DNA from: Bathymodiolus brooksi
Taxonomy: Eukaryota > Mollusca > Bivalvia > Mytilida > Modiolidae
NCBI GenBank assembly: GCA_963680875.1
Contig: OY804575.1
Span: forward strand, 27,990,494 to 28,054,493
Reading direction: 5' to 3'
DNA: 64,000 nucleotides
Below the pieces are notes generated by a model. It saw only the letters and a program-made list of their open reading frames with translations. It was not told the DNA's origin and did not search any database. The position numbers and the translations under genes were made by a program. Positions 1 to 13,400 of the stretch are shown here, in pieces; within the stretch, counting starts at the first letter, position 1, and each line of letters begins with the position of its first letter.

Positions 1-1363
1 CCAAGGTTGTTAATGTAGTTGACTTCTGATCTAACATCACTGCCGTGAGGTTTGAGCCCCGTTATCCGCCTTAAGTGTTTCCAAACACATATATCCAGGA
101 CGGGATGTTTCACCTTTCATTTCGTTAACTCTGTCCTGACTTTTCTCCTACAATAAGACTGGTAGTGATGGTATAAGTAGAACAATTGCTGAAGGTGACG
201 CTAAGCACCAATAACCATGAACATTTTATTCTCTTTTATTCGTTGGATTGTCGAATTGTTTTGTCTAATATTACATCATTCAAAAATCTTCCGTAACATG
301 AAAGGCGGGTTAAAAAACCCAATAAAAGTAAAACCCTGGAATAGTGTTGAAATTTTCTTTGGTACTTTGGTATGTGATCAATATTAGAGCTATAACCGGC
401 ATACCTTTAGGTTAAGAACGTCAATGTATCTTCAATAGTTGTAGCATTTTATTTTTATTTTATGAACTATCATTTGATACTTCAATGACCTAGCACTATA
501 TAAATCTAATAGTGCGCTCTCAAAATACGACACGCGTTAAATATTAACACACACACACTGTGCACCTGTATCAGCCAGTAGTACAACAAAGTGATATGCA
601 AAAATGTTTCGCTCATGTTTTGGTTAGATATCTGAGCGAATATTGCGTGAAAAACTACTATACATTTTCATTAATCAACTATTAACCATCTGTATCCGAT
701 GGTCTGATGTAACCCACAGTAGAGAGGACTGGCCTTTCAGGGGGGGTAAACTCTGATTGTAAACGCAACCAAAAACAAACCACTGATTTTTATAAAAATG
801 GGTTATTATCTAGAATAACACGCTATTAACGATAAAAGGGACTCCCCCTTTTTTGTGCGGATCCTCATGCTCATGAATAATTAAGGGGGGGATCAGGTAA
901 TGATCATGTGGCCCATGTTGTTACCCACCTTTGCCTCGTGATGTAACTCATATTGTAAATAGTTATATAAAAAGGAAATTAAATGGCCACAATAGGTGGC
1001 CCAGAAAATTCCAGTCATAGTTAAGTTGTATATATTTATAAGCCAGTAAGCATGCGAGGCAAACGGAGCAAGCCGCAGATGAAATTTATTATGTTTGGGT
1101 CTGTTGTCGTACACATAAGAGTAGTTTTTGGAATAGATTTGTATAGACGGAGAGCATAAATGCATATTATGTGTTCTACCAAAATGACGAAATACTTTAA
1201 TTGTAATTTTAAAACAAATTTTTCGGAATGAACTTAGGAGAATCCACTTCTGTTCTTGAGTCTATCTCTGTAGCAGCCACACCTACCAATATTATTGTTG
1301 TTGTTGATTCAATATCGAGCTGATAATGAAATAATTCCATACATACCACTTTTTTTTAAACAG
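1..1363. other. No gene seen; 5' flank or intron of the mucin gene
   Basis: AT-rich DNA with no convincing exon on either strand. Because the first exon found (1364) begins in phase 1 behind an acceptor, this stretch is probably an intron whose upstream exons, including the signal peptide, lie left of the window. Short G-runs near 738 and 884 and a C-run near 843 are the only compositional oddities. Confidence 0.6.
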
Positions 1364-1411
1364 GAATTTTAACAAGCACAGCTTCAACGACAGATTCAAC
1401 CCAGCAAACAG
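1364..1411 (+). CDS. Exon 1: short Ser/Thr-rich mucin exon
   Basis: A 48 nt exon (16 codons, phase 1 to phase 1) behind a polypyrimidine tract and CAG at 1361-1363, with donor CAG|gtaaga. It reads [15 protein letters not shown], a Ser/Thr-rich segment that fits the mucin region downstream. It joins in frame to the exon at 2791. Small size makes it the least certain exon of the model, but frame, splice sites and composition all agree. Confidence 0.65.
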
Positions 1412-4400
1412 GTAAGAAATACGTTGTTACTACGTAGAGCTTTTATTTGTTAAACATTTTATACAATACTCTATAAACTTGCCTTATCAATTTAATAAAA
1501 AAAAACAAAGCAAAAACATAACCATACCTTTCTTACCAATGAAAGTGTGATAAAAGTGATGTTAAATGTCATTTTAATATTTTCACTGTTTGAATGTAGT
1601 TCATCATATATCTAATGTGTTTCATCTCTCCAATTCTTGTCCCTTTTTTGCTATGTATTTGTAGGTAAACGAGAAAAAGGTTTGGTTGGTTTAAGGTGTT
1701 TAACACTACTTTCAACAATATTTCAGTTATATCGTGGGAGTCAGTTTTATTGGTGGAATAAATCGGAGTGCCCGGAGAAAACCACCTACCTGTCGCAAGT
1801 CACTGACAAACTTTATCACATAATGTTGTATCGAGTACACCTCGCCATGAACGGGGTTTGAAATCACAACGTTAATGGTATTAGGCACTGATTGCACAGG
1901 TAGTTGTAAATCCAACTACCATGCAATCACGACCACGACGGCCTCTCGAGAAAAAAGGAGCAAGAACGAGTACACAATTAATTGTTATTTAAGTATCTTA
2001 CTTTTGTACATTTTCTCATGTTGCATATAAATCTATTTACTATTCTTTTATTCCATGCTGATAAAAGTGTTATTGTCTTATTTTACGTTATTCGTAGATA
2101 GGAAAACGATAATTGTTTCTTTTGTGTCTTAATTCCATCCCTAATGGACTTAGATACCACTGTAAACCAGGTCAATATTGACTTAATACTATCATATGCC
2201 GTGATACTTGTAGTCATCATTATCACTACTCTAATATTCCGCTTTTAGACAGGTGTAATTAAATCAAGACCAATTATCAACATGATTTAGAATTAATTTA
2301 GTATACTTGGAAACGAAGAAACCAAGATAAACAAAATACAAACATAATGGAACACGCAGTTTATAGCACATATAAATCCTATAAATAATGACTGCCTTAA
2401 TGGATAGCGTGTTCTCCTAGCTATATTGTGGATTTGATATCAGGTCGTTATTAGTATATCATGGCGGCCTATTTAATTTGTGGGGAAATCGGAGTACTTG
2501 CTGTAACCCACTGACAATCTTTTACACTTAAAATGGTATCGAGTTCTCTGTGTTTACCTAATATGATATGCAAGTGGTATTCTTTCTACGGATTTAATAT
2601 TGTTATAGTTGTTGTTGTTTCCGACCATAATTCTAACTATGCCTGGAACCTTCATTAGTATTTAACCTCCATTGTGTATTTGCATTGTAGATATATATTT
2701 TTACTGCTTATATACTACATCTGTGTTTTTATATCGTGACAGGTCGTATATATTAAACATGCATTCAATTTTATTTATGCTTTTTCGCAGATTCTTCTAC
2801 CCACTCTACCCTTTCATCTACGTCTTCTTTATCATCTTCGTCATCAACGTCTTCTGTAGCATCTTCATCAGACATTTCCATAGAAAATACAACATCGTCA
2901 AGCAATTTAAATGCAACGCATATAAACATGGACACAACGTCATTTCTTCTCAATTTTACTACATCGCCTACAGTAACGCTTACAACGGATTTTTTAATAT
3001 CCTCATCATCAGAAACTTCATCTCCAACACAAACATCTTTACCAACGGTTGATTCGACATTAAGTTTGTTAACCGAAAATAATACATCTGCTATTTTGTT
3101 GGAGACAAACAGTAATTCAGCTACAGTCGATACAACCACTGAGCTTCCATATACTACAATTGTTACTACTGGGTTATCTACTGAGGTAAAAAAGGCTGAG
3201 TTCCAAAGTACTTTAATAGATATAACTACCGAGTTCCCAACTACTGTAATTGGTACTACTACTGATTTATCAACTAGTGCAACTGATACGACAAATGAGT
3301 CTCGAACTACTGTAATTGATACAATTGACTTCAAAACCACAGTAATTGGGACTAAGACCCCAACCACCGTAATTGAATCAACTACTATGTTACAAGCTAC
3401 TACCATTAAAACAACTACTGTGTTACCAACTACTATAATTGATACAACTACTGAGCTACCGACTACTATAATTGATACAACTACTGAGTTACCGACTACT
3501 ATAATTGATACAAATACTGAGTTACCCACTACTGTAATTGATACAACTACTGAATTACCCACTACAGTAATTGATAAAACTACTGAGTTCCCAACTACTA
3601 TAATTGATATAACTACTGAGCTACCCACTACTATAATTGAAACAACTACTGAGTTACCAACTACTATAATTGATACAACTACTGAATTACCCACCACTGT
3701 AATTGATACAACTACTGAGTTACCCACTACTGTAATTGATACAACTACTGAGTTACCCACTACTGCAAGTGATACAACTACTGTGTTACCAACTTCTGCA
3801 AGTGATACAACTACTGAGCTACCAACTACTGCAATTGATACAACTACTGAGCTACCCACTACTGTAATTGATACAACTACTGTGTTACCAGCTTCTACAA
3901 GTGATACAACTACTGAGTTACCCACTACTGTAATTGATACAACTACTATAATTGATACAACTACTGAGATCCCAACTACTATAATTGATACAACTACTGT
4001 AATTGATACAACTACTATAATTGATACAACTACTGAGTTACCCACTACTGTAATTGATACAACTACTGAGCTACCAACTATTGCAATTGAAACAACTACT
4101 GAGTTACCAACTACTATAATTGATACAACTACTGAGCGACCCACTACTTTAATGGATGCAACTACTGAGTTACCCACTACTGTAATTGATACAACTACTG
4201 TGTTGCCAACTACTATAATTGATACAACTACTGAGATACCAACTACTTTAATTGATACAACTACTGAGTTACCCACTACTGTAATTGATACAACTACTGT
4301 GTTGCCAACTACTATAATTGATACAACTACTGAGTTACCAACTACTATAATTGATACAACTACTGAGTTACCAACTACTGTAATTGATACAACTACTGAG

Positions 4401-7400
4401 TTACCAACTACTATAATTGATACAACTACTGAGCTACACACTACTGTAATTGATACAACTACTGTGTTGCCAACTACTGTAATTGATACAACTACTGAGT
4501 TACCCACTACTGTAATTGATACAACTACAGAGTTACCAACTACAGTAATTGATAAAACTACTGTGTTGCCAACTACTATGATTGATACCACTACTGAGTT
4601 ACCAACTACTATAATTGATACAACTACTGAGTTACCAATTACTATAATTGATACAGCTACTGAGCTACCCACTACTGTAATTGATACAACTACTGAGTTA
4701 CCCACTATTGTAACTGATACAACTACTGTGTTGCCAACTACTATAATTGATACAACTACTGAGTTACCAACTACTGTAATTGATACAACTACTGAGTTAC
4801 CAACTACTATAATTGATGCAACTACTGAGATCCCAACTACTATAATTGATACAACTACTGTGTTGTCAACTACTATAATTGATACAACTACTGAGTTACC
4901 CACTACTGTAATTGATACAACTACTATAATTGATACAACTACTGAGATCCCAACTATTATAATTGATACAACTACTGAGTTACCAAGTACTGTATTTGAT
5001 ACCACTACTATAATTGATACAACTACTGAGATTCCAACTAATATAATTGATACAACTACTGAGTTACCCACTACTGTAATTGATACAACTACTGTAATTG
5101 ATACCACTACTATAATTGATACAACTACTGAGATCCCAATTACAATAATTGATACAACTACTGAGATCCCAATTACAATAATTGATAAAACTACCGAGTT
5201 ACCCACTACTGTAATTGATACAACTACTGAGTTACCCACTACTGTAATTGATACAAATACTGAGTTACCCACTACTGTAATTGATACAACTACTGAGTTA
5301 CCCACTACTGTAATTGATACAACTGCTGAGTTACCAACTACTACAATTGATACAACTACTGAGTTACCCAATGCTGTAATTGATACAACTACTGAGTTAC
5401 CCACTACTGTAATTGATACAACTACTGAGTTACCAACTACTATAATTGATACAACTACTGAGATCTCAACTACTATAATTGATACAACTACTGAGTTACC
5501 AACTACTATAATTGATACAACTACTCAGTTACCCACTACTGTAATTGATACAATTACTGAGTTACCAACTACTGTAATGGATACAACTACTGTTATTGAT
5601 ATAACTACTGTGTTACCAACTACTATAATTGATACAACTACTGAGATCCCAATTACAATATTTGATACAACTACTGAGTTACCCACTACTGTAATTGATA
5701 CAACTACTGACTTACCAACTACTGCAATTGATTCAACTGCTGAGTTTTCAAGTACTATAATTGATACAACTACTGAGCTACCCACTACTGTAATTGATAC
5801 AACTACTGAGTTACCAACTACTGTAATTGATACAACTACTGTGTTATCAACTACTTTAATTGATGCAACTACTGATTTACCCACTATTGCAATTGATACA
5901 ACTACTGAGTTACCAACTACTGAGATTGATACAACTACTGAGTTATCCACTACAGAAATTGATACAACTACTGAGTTACCAACTCCTGTAATTGATACAA
6001 CTACTGAGTTACCAACTACTGTTATTGATACAACTACTGGGTTACCAACTACTGTCATTGATACAACTACTGAGTTACCCACTACGGAAATTGATACAAC
6101 TACTGAGTTACCAACTACTGCAATTGATACAACTACTGAGTTATCAACTACTGTAATTGATACATTTACTGTGTTACCCACTACTGTAGTTGATACAACT
6201 ACTGAGTTACCCACTACTATGATTGATACAACTACTGTGTTGCCAACTACTATGATTGATACAACTACTGAGCTACCAACTACTGTAATTGATACAACTA
6301 CTGTGTTGCCAACTACTATGATTGATACAACTACTGAGTTACCAACTACTGCAATTGATACAACTACTGAGTTACCAACTACTGTAATTGATACAATTAC
6401 TGAGGTGCCAACTACGGTAATTGATACAACTACTGTGTTGCCAACTACTCTAATTGATACAACTATTGTGTTACCAACTACTTTAATTGATATAACAACT
6501 GAGTTACCAACTACTGCAATTGATATAACCACTGAGTTACAAACTACAGCAATGTATACAACTACCGAGTTACCAAGTACTGCAATTGATCAAATTACTG
6601 TGCTACCAACTACTGAAATTGATACAACTACTGAGTTACCCACTACTGTTATTGATATAACTACTGTGTTACCAACTACTGTAATTGATGCAACTACTGA
6701 GTTACCCAGTACTGTAATTGATACAACTACTGAGTTACCAACTACTATAATTGATGCAACTACTGAGTTACCAACTACTGGAATTGATACTACTACGGTG
6801 TTACCAACTACTGCAATTCATACGACAAATGAGTTACCAACCACTAAAATTGATAAAACTACTCCGTTTTCAACTACGAAAAGTGAAACAACTACTAAAA
6901 CAGACACTACAATTAATGTGATATCAATAAGAAATGACATGAATACTGAATTAACAACAGAAAGTGACAGTGTATTAACACCTGAACGTGATACCACTGT
7001 TTATGTTACTACAGATGGTGATGCTAAAACGACAAATGGAGTGTTTGGTATAAATAAATCTACTTCGTTCACCGATACAACACGTAGCGTAGAGTATTTT
7101 CACATTAACTATCATGCATTGCACGAGTCACATTATAGCTTTCGACGATTTGCTAATTGCTTCAATAAAAGTAATATTTTAATTAGTTGTGTACTTTGTG
7201 TTTGGAGAATGTTGCGCTCCGTGCACGTAAAGAACAACTTACAGCATCTTCTAAAGAACATCTGTTTGTTAGGAGTTGTCGTTGGTGGTCCGTTGCAAGG
7301 TAAACATTGTACCACCCTGTCCATCGTTCCCACTTTTCCTTATGGCAATCAAAACCTCTGTCCATCCTAGTACCACTGTTACCACTTGACCGTACATGAT

Positions 7401-10400
7401 TTCAACCTTTTACAATTATATGTCCTTACATTCCCTTACTAACCTCTGTCAATTTCTCAAATAGTTCAAATTTATTTTCCTGCAAGAATGTCCCATTAAA
7501 AGCAGAATTAATAGGAATATACCGGTATATGAATTTAATATTGTATAGATGACATTCCGATCCGACTATGCACTCGGGACTCCTCGGATGTTTCGACACT
7601 CAACACTAACCGCTCACCAGTAGCTTAGATTTCCCTTTATATAGATCACTGTGCATAGTATATATATCCACGCATATAGTATTCACAATGCTCAATGGTA
7701 AGATGTGCATTAGGCCTTTTCCTTTTTCTTTTAGGAAAAATTACTCCTTGTTTAAAATACGTTTTTCTACATATATATATAACGTTTGATAACTTATATT
7801 CACCATAATCTGTGCAGATTGTTTTCACTCCTATGTAAAAAAAAAAATCCGAACAATATTCATTTCAATTGCAATGATGTCTCCCATTTTAGGCTAGAAA
7901 CCATTTGTCCATGAATGGAAAACAGCTCCACATGATAAAGGCTGGTATTATTGTTATTCAATGCCACTTTCCAAAATATTTCAGTTATATCATATATTTA
8001 GATTAAAATATAGGTGTTTTGTATATGCATTATCAATGATTGTCCCAAGATATCGCATACCCTATATCGTATAGGTGTCTTCTTCGAAGGCCGCGTTATA
8101 TTGATCGTGTTTTCCGAAGTACATCTCTTTCTTAATGAAGCTAATAATGTAATGTAATATTTAAAAATATTTCATTTATACAAAGGGGAGTGCTAACCTT
8201 CTCTCTTTTCTTACAACACAACTACAATAAGTGCTCAACAATATATATACCTCTTTAAATTTGAAGTGTTACAGTATGTAAGATTTGGTTACAAAAAAAA
8301 TCAAATTAACCATAAAAATTAAAATTTTACAATAGATTTTTCAGATTTTTGGAATTGTTATGGATGTATATAAATATTAGAATTGGACCAAAACTTACAA
8401 ATATAACAACTTGAATACATATGAAAGAAATTTTAAAAATTGATAAAATTGAAAGGGGAAATAACTCTATTTAGATAGAAATATAGTGAATATCTAAATA
8501 CATGTATTATCAAAGGCATGGTTGAAATATATGATATAATGAACATTACATGTCAAAATCTGTATCACATGCCGTATCAACCTCGACCTATATCACCCCT
8601 CGGGCCGGTGGCCCTCGTGGTGATAAAGGGTTCTCGGGTTGATACGGCATGTGATACAGATTTTGACATGTAATATTCAGTATATATCACGGCTGGCAGG
8701 TTTAATAAATTGTTGAAGAAATCGAAGTACTCGGAGAAAGCCTGTCGTAAATCACTCACAAATTATATCCCCGAAGAAACCCACAGATCTGCCGTAAGTC
8801 ACTGATACATTATATCCCCGGAGAAACCCACCGACTGCCGCAAGTCATTGATACATTATATACATTATATCCCCGGAGAAACCCACCGACTGCCGCAAGT
8901 CATTGATACATTATATCCCCGGAGAAACCCACCGACTGCCGCAAGTCATTGATACATTATATCCCCGGAGAAACCCACCGACTGCCGCAAGTCATTGATA
9001 CATTATATCCCCGGAGAAACCCACCGACTGCCGCAAGTCATTGATACATTATATCCCCGGAGAAACCCACCGACTGCCGCAAGTCATTGATACATTATAT
9101 CCCCGGAGAAACCCACCGACTGCCGCAAGTCATTGATACATTATATCCCCGGAGAAACCCACCGACTGCCGCAAGTCATTGATACATTATATCCCCGGAG
9201 AAACCCACCGACTGCCGCAAGTCACTGATAAACATTATCAAATAATTATGAAAAGATAGTTTAAATATTGATGGTTAACAATTCCAAGAAAAGGAACAAT
9301 CACTTCTCATCTCATATCATTGACCACGAAAAAGAGCACAACATGCCTATGGAAATCCAGATTCTTGCTTGGGACATGCACAAACATGTGGCGGGGTTTA
9401 ATATGCTAATGGAATTCCAACCTACTCCCTCTTAATAATATCGGATCTCCAATTTCAATACAGATAAAAACAAATAATAAAAACATTCATATGTTGACTC
9501 GAAAAGACAGAACACAATCTATAATTATATAATCACAAACATCGATGACCACATATACTTGGACAGTACAATAGCAAGGTCACTGAATGCTCGTAAGTAA
9601 CGAACTACTAGCTTAGAAGGTAGAATCTGTTGGTTAAAGACCAATAGTCTTGGGACAAATTAAGTCATCGATACTTCTCACGAATGTCATACAAATTAAA
9701 CATCAAAAGAAATTACTGATTTTCGTGGGAGACCAGAATAAATAGGTCATACATTTGTTGAAATTAAATATTGAATATAAAATAGCAATATAATGAAACA
9801 CTAGTTCTACCAGCAGATTGTCTTTATTTTGCATATACTTGTATCAAGTACACGTTTCCATGATCGACAATCAAACTCTGAAAACATCGTTAGATGTAAA
9901 TCCAACTAAATAGTCATTTATATATGTTTAATTTTAAGATTAGCAAGAAATGATAATAATTAAACGGTATATTTATATTTTAAACATTTTAAGTTTTTGT
10001 AATTTTAACTAGATCTTATTTTTATTATATTATTTAATGCTTGTGTGTATATTATGTAGTCACTGTGGACTAAACGTTCTTTATTCAGACCCATGTTCAA
10101 TGTTCTGAATTTCCTCTACTTATTTCATATGTATACTTAATAAACTTCACAACATACGATTTTTTCTCATTGCAGTTGTCATCATAAAGATCATTTGTTG
10201 TTTTAAAATAAAATCTTATGAAAAATGCAAATAATCTTTGGTAATTGTGCTGTTTTGTAATGAAAAAAAAGAACAAATTTCGGTTTCGCACTTAATATTC
10301 AATGTTGTTTTTGTAATCAAGACGTAGCTTCGAGTGTGCAGGTTATCATTCTTCGTATGGCGCATTCTGCTACCCATTTGGTGACCTTTCCTGTTGATGG

Positions 10401-13400
10401 TTTTTTGTTTAATATGTCTATTAGACATGCAATCTGGAATCTGGAAAACGTTTTCCATTAATTTAAATTGTTCTACTTATTATTTCAGAAACAACGTTCA
10501 AAGAAACAACAGAAACGACAACAACTGGATCACAAACTGAAAGCACAACAACGCAATCACAAACAGAAAGTACAACTACAAAACCACAAATCGAAAGTAC
10601 AACAATGCAATCACAAACAGAGAGTACAACAACTGAACCACAAACAGAAAGTACAACAATGCAACCACAAACAGAAAGTACAACAACTGAACCACAAACA
10701 GAAAGTACAACAATGAAATCACAAACAGAAAGCACAACAACTGAACCACAAACAGAAAGTACAACAACGCAATCACAAACAGAAAGTACAACAACAGAAC
10801 CACAAACAGAGAGTACAACATCAGAACCACAAACAGAAAGTACAACAACGCAATCACAAACAGAAAGTACAACAACGCAAGTACAAACAGAAAGTACAAC
10901 AACAGAACCACAAACAGAAAGTACAACAATGCAATCACATACAGAAAGTACAGCAACAGAACCACACACAGAAAGTACAACAACGCAAGCACAAACAGAA
11001 AGTACAACAACTGAACTACAAACAGAGAGTACAACAACAGAACCACAAACAGAAAGTACAACAACGCAATCACAAACAGAAAGTACAACAATGCAAGTAC
11101 AAATAGAAAGTACAACAACAGAACCACAAACAGAAAGTACAACATCCGAAGCACAAACAGAAAGCACAACAATGCAATCACAAACAGAAAGTACAACAAA
11201 ATCACAAACAGAGAGTACTACAACTGAACCACAAACAGAAAGTACAACAACGCAATCACAAACAGAAAGCACAACAACTGAGCCACAAACAGAAAGCACA
11301 ACAACGCAATCACAAACAGAAAGCACAACAACTGAACCACAATCAGAAAGTACAACAACAGTACCACAAACAGAAAGTACAACAACCGAAGCACAAACAG
11401 AAAGCACAACAATGCAATCACAAACAGAAAGTACAACAACAAAACCACAAACAGAAAGTACAACAATGCAATCACAAACAGAAAGAACAACAACAGAACC
11501 ACAAACAGAAAGTACAACAACGCAATCACAAACAGAAAATACAACAACGCAATCACAAACAGAAAGTACAACAACTGAACCACAAACAGAAAGTACAACA
11601 ACGCAATCACAAACAGAAAGTACAACATTTGAACCACAAACAGAAAGTACAACAACGCAATCACAAGCAGAAAGTACAACAACTGAACTACAAATAGAAA
11701 GTACCACAACGCAATCACAAACAGAAAGTACAACAATTGAACCACAAACAGAAAGAACAACAACTCAACCACAAGCAGAAAGTACAACAACACAATCACA
11801 AACAGAAAGTACAACAACTGATCCACAAACAGACAGCACAACAACTGAACCACAAACAGAAAGTACGACAGTATCACATATAGAAGGTACAACAATCGAA
11901 GCACAAACAGAAAGTACAACAACTGATCAACAAACAGACAGCACAACAACTGAACCACAAACAGAAAGTACGACAGTACCACATATAGAAGGTACAACAA
12001 TCGAAGCACAAATAGAAAGCACAACAATGCAATCACAAACAGAAAGTACAACAATGCAATCACATACAGAAAGTACAACAACTCAACCACAAGCAGTAAG
12101 TACAACAGAACCACAAACAGAGAGTACAACAACAGAACCACAAACAGAAAGTACAACAACACAATTACAAACAGAAAGTACAACAACAGAACCACAAACA
12201 GAGAGTACAACAACTGAACCACAAACAGGGAGTACAACAACAGAACCACAAACAGAAAGTACAACGACAACAACAACAGAACCACAAACAGACAGCACAA
12301 CAACACAATCACATACAGAAAGTACAACAACTCAACCACAATCAGTAAGTACAACAGAACCAAGAACGGAGAGTACAACAACCAAAGCACAAACAGAAAG
12401 TACAACAACACAATTACAAACAGAAAGTACAACAACAGAACCACAAACAGAGAGTACAACGAATGAACCACAAACAGGGAGTACAACAACAGAACCACAA
12501 ACAAAAAGTACAACAACGCAATCACAAACAAAAATCACAACAACTGAACAACAAACAGAAAGTACAACGACACAATCACATACAGAAAATACAACAATGC
12601 AATCACAAACAAAAATCACAACAACAGAATCTCAAACAGAAAGTACAATAACCGAAGCACAAGCAGAAAGTACAACCACCAAAGCACTAACAGAAAGTAC
12701 AACAAAGCAATCACAAGCACAAAGCTCAACAATTGAACCACATACAGAAAGCACAACAATTGAACCACAAACAGAACGTACAACAACGCAATCACAAACA
12801 GAAAGTACAATAACAAAATCACAAACAAAAATTACAACAGAATCACAATCTGTAACTACCACAACCGAATCACAACCAGCGGGTACTACAGCATCACACA
12901 CAGACAGTACAACTTCGCAATCAGAAACAGAAAGTACAACAACGCAATTGCAAATGGAAATCACAGCAACCGAACCACAAACAGAAAGTACAACAACAAA
13001 GCAATCACAAACAACCAATACAACCAATCAACAATCAGTGAATACAACAACAGTGTCAAATGTAGAAAGTATCACGTCTGTGGAAGGTACAACTACAATA
13101 TCTCAAGATACTGGCACAACAATGATTGATACGACAAAGTCACAAGAAGACTCTACTACAAATGGTACTACAACTCAATCGATAAACGAAACCACACCAT
13201 TCCAGAACTCGACAAATCAATCAATAGAAGGGAGTACAAGTCTCGCCAGAAGCGAAACAACAACTCAGCCGATTATCGAAACCACAACTGAATCTCAGAA
13301 TGGAACAAGTCAAGCAATTAATGAGAATATAACTCAACCCGTACACGGAACAACAACTCAATCGATGAATGAAACTACAACTGAATCCCAGAATGGAACG

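Larger units (their letters stand above)
1412..2790 (+). other. Intron 1 with two copies of a dispersed repeat
   Basis: No coding exon seen. It holds one well-kept and one decayed copy of the repeat family described at 1693 and 2440. The rest is AT-rich unique-looking sequence. Confidence 0.6.
7300..10488 (+). other. Intron 2 with hairpin element and 46 bp minisatellite
   Basis: No exon found. Contents: a family A fragment (7957), a perfect-arm hairpin element (8545), and a family A copy that has expanded into a tandem array (8683-9240). The rest is AT-rich and unremarkable. Confidence 0.6.

Noticed and set aside
893..1165. Minus-strand open frame of 90 codons
   Set aside because: No domain, no supporting signals, composition like surrounding non-coding DNA.
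2771..6532. Long minus-strand open frames (877 and 335 codons) across exon 2
   Set aside because: They are antisense readings of the 33 bp Thr repeat, whose unit is a multiple of three and has no antisense stop. No splice or domain evidence supports them.
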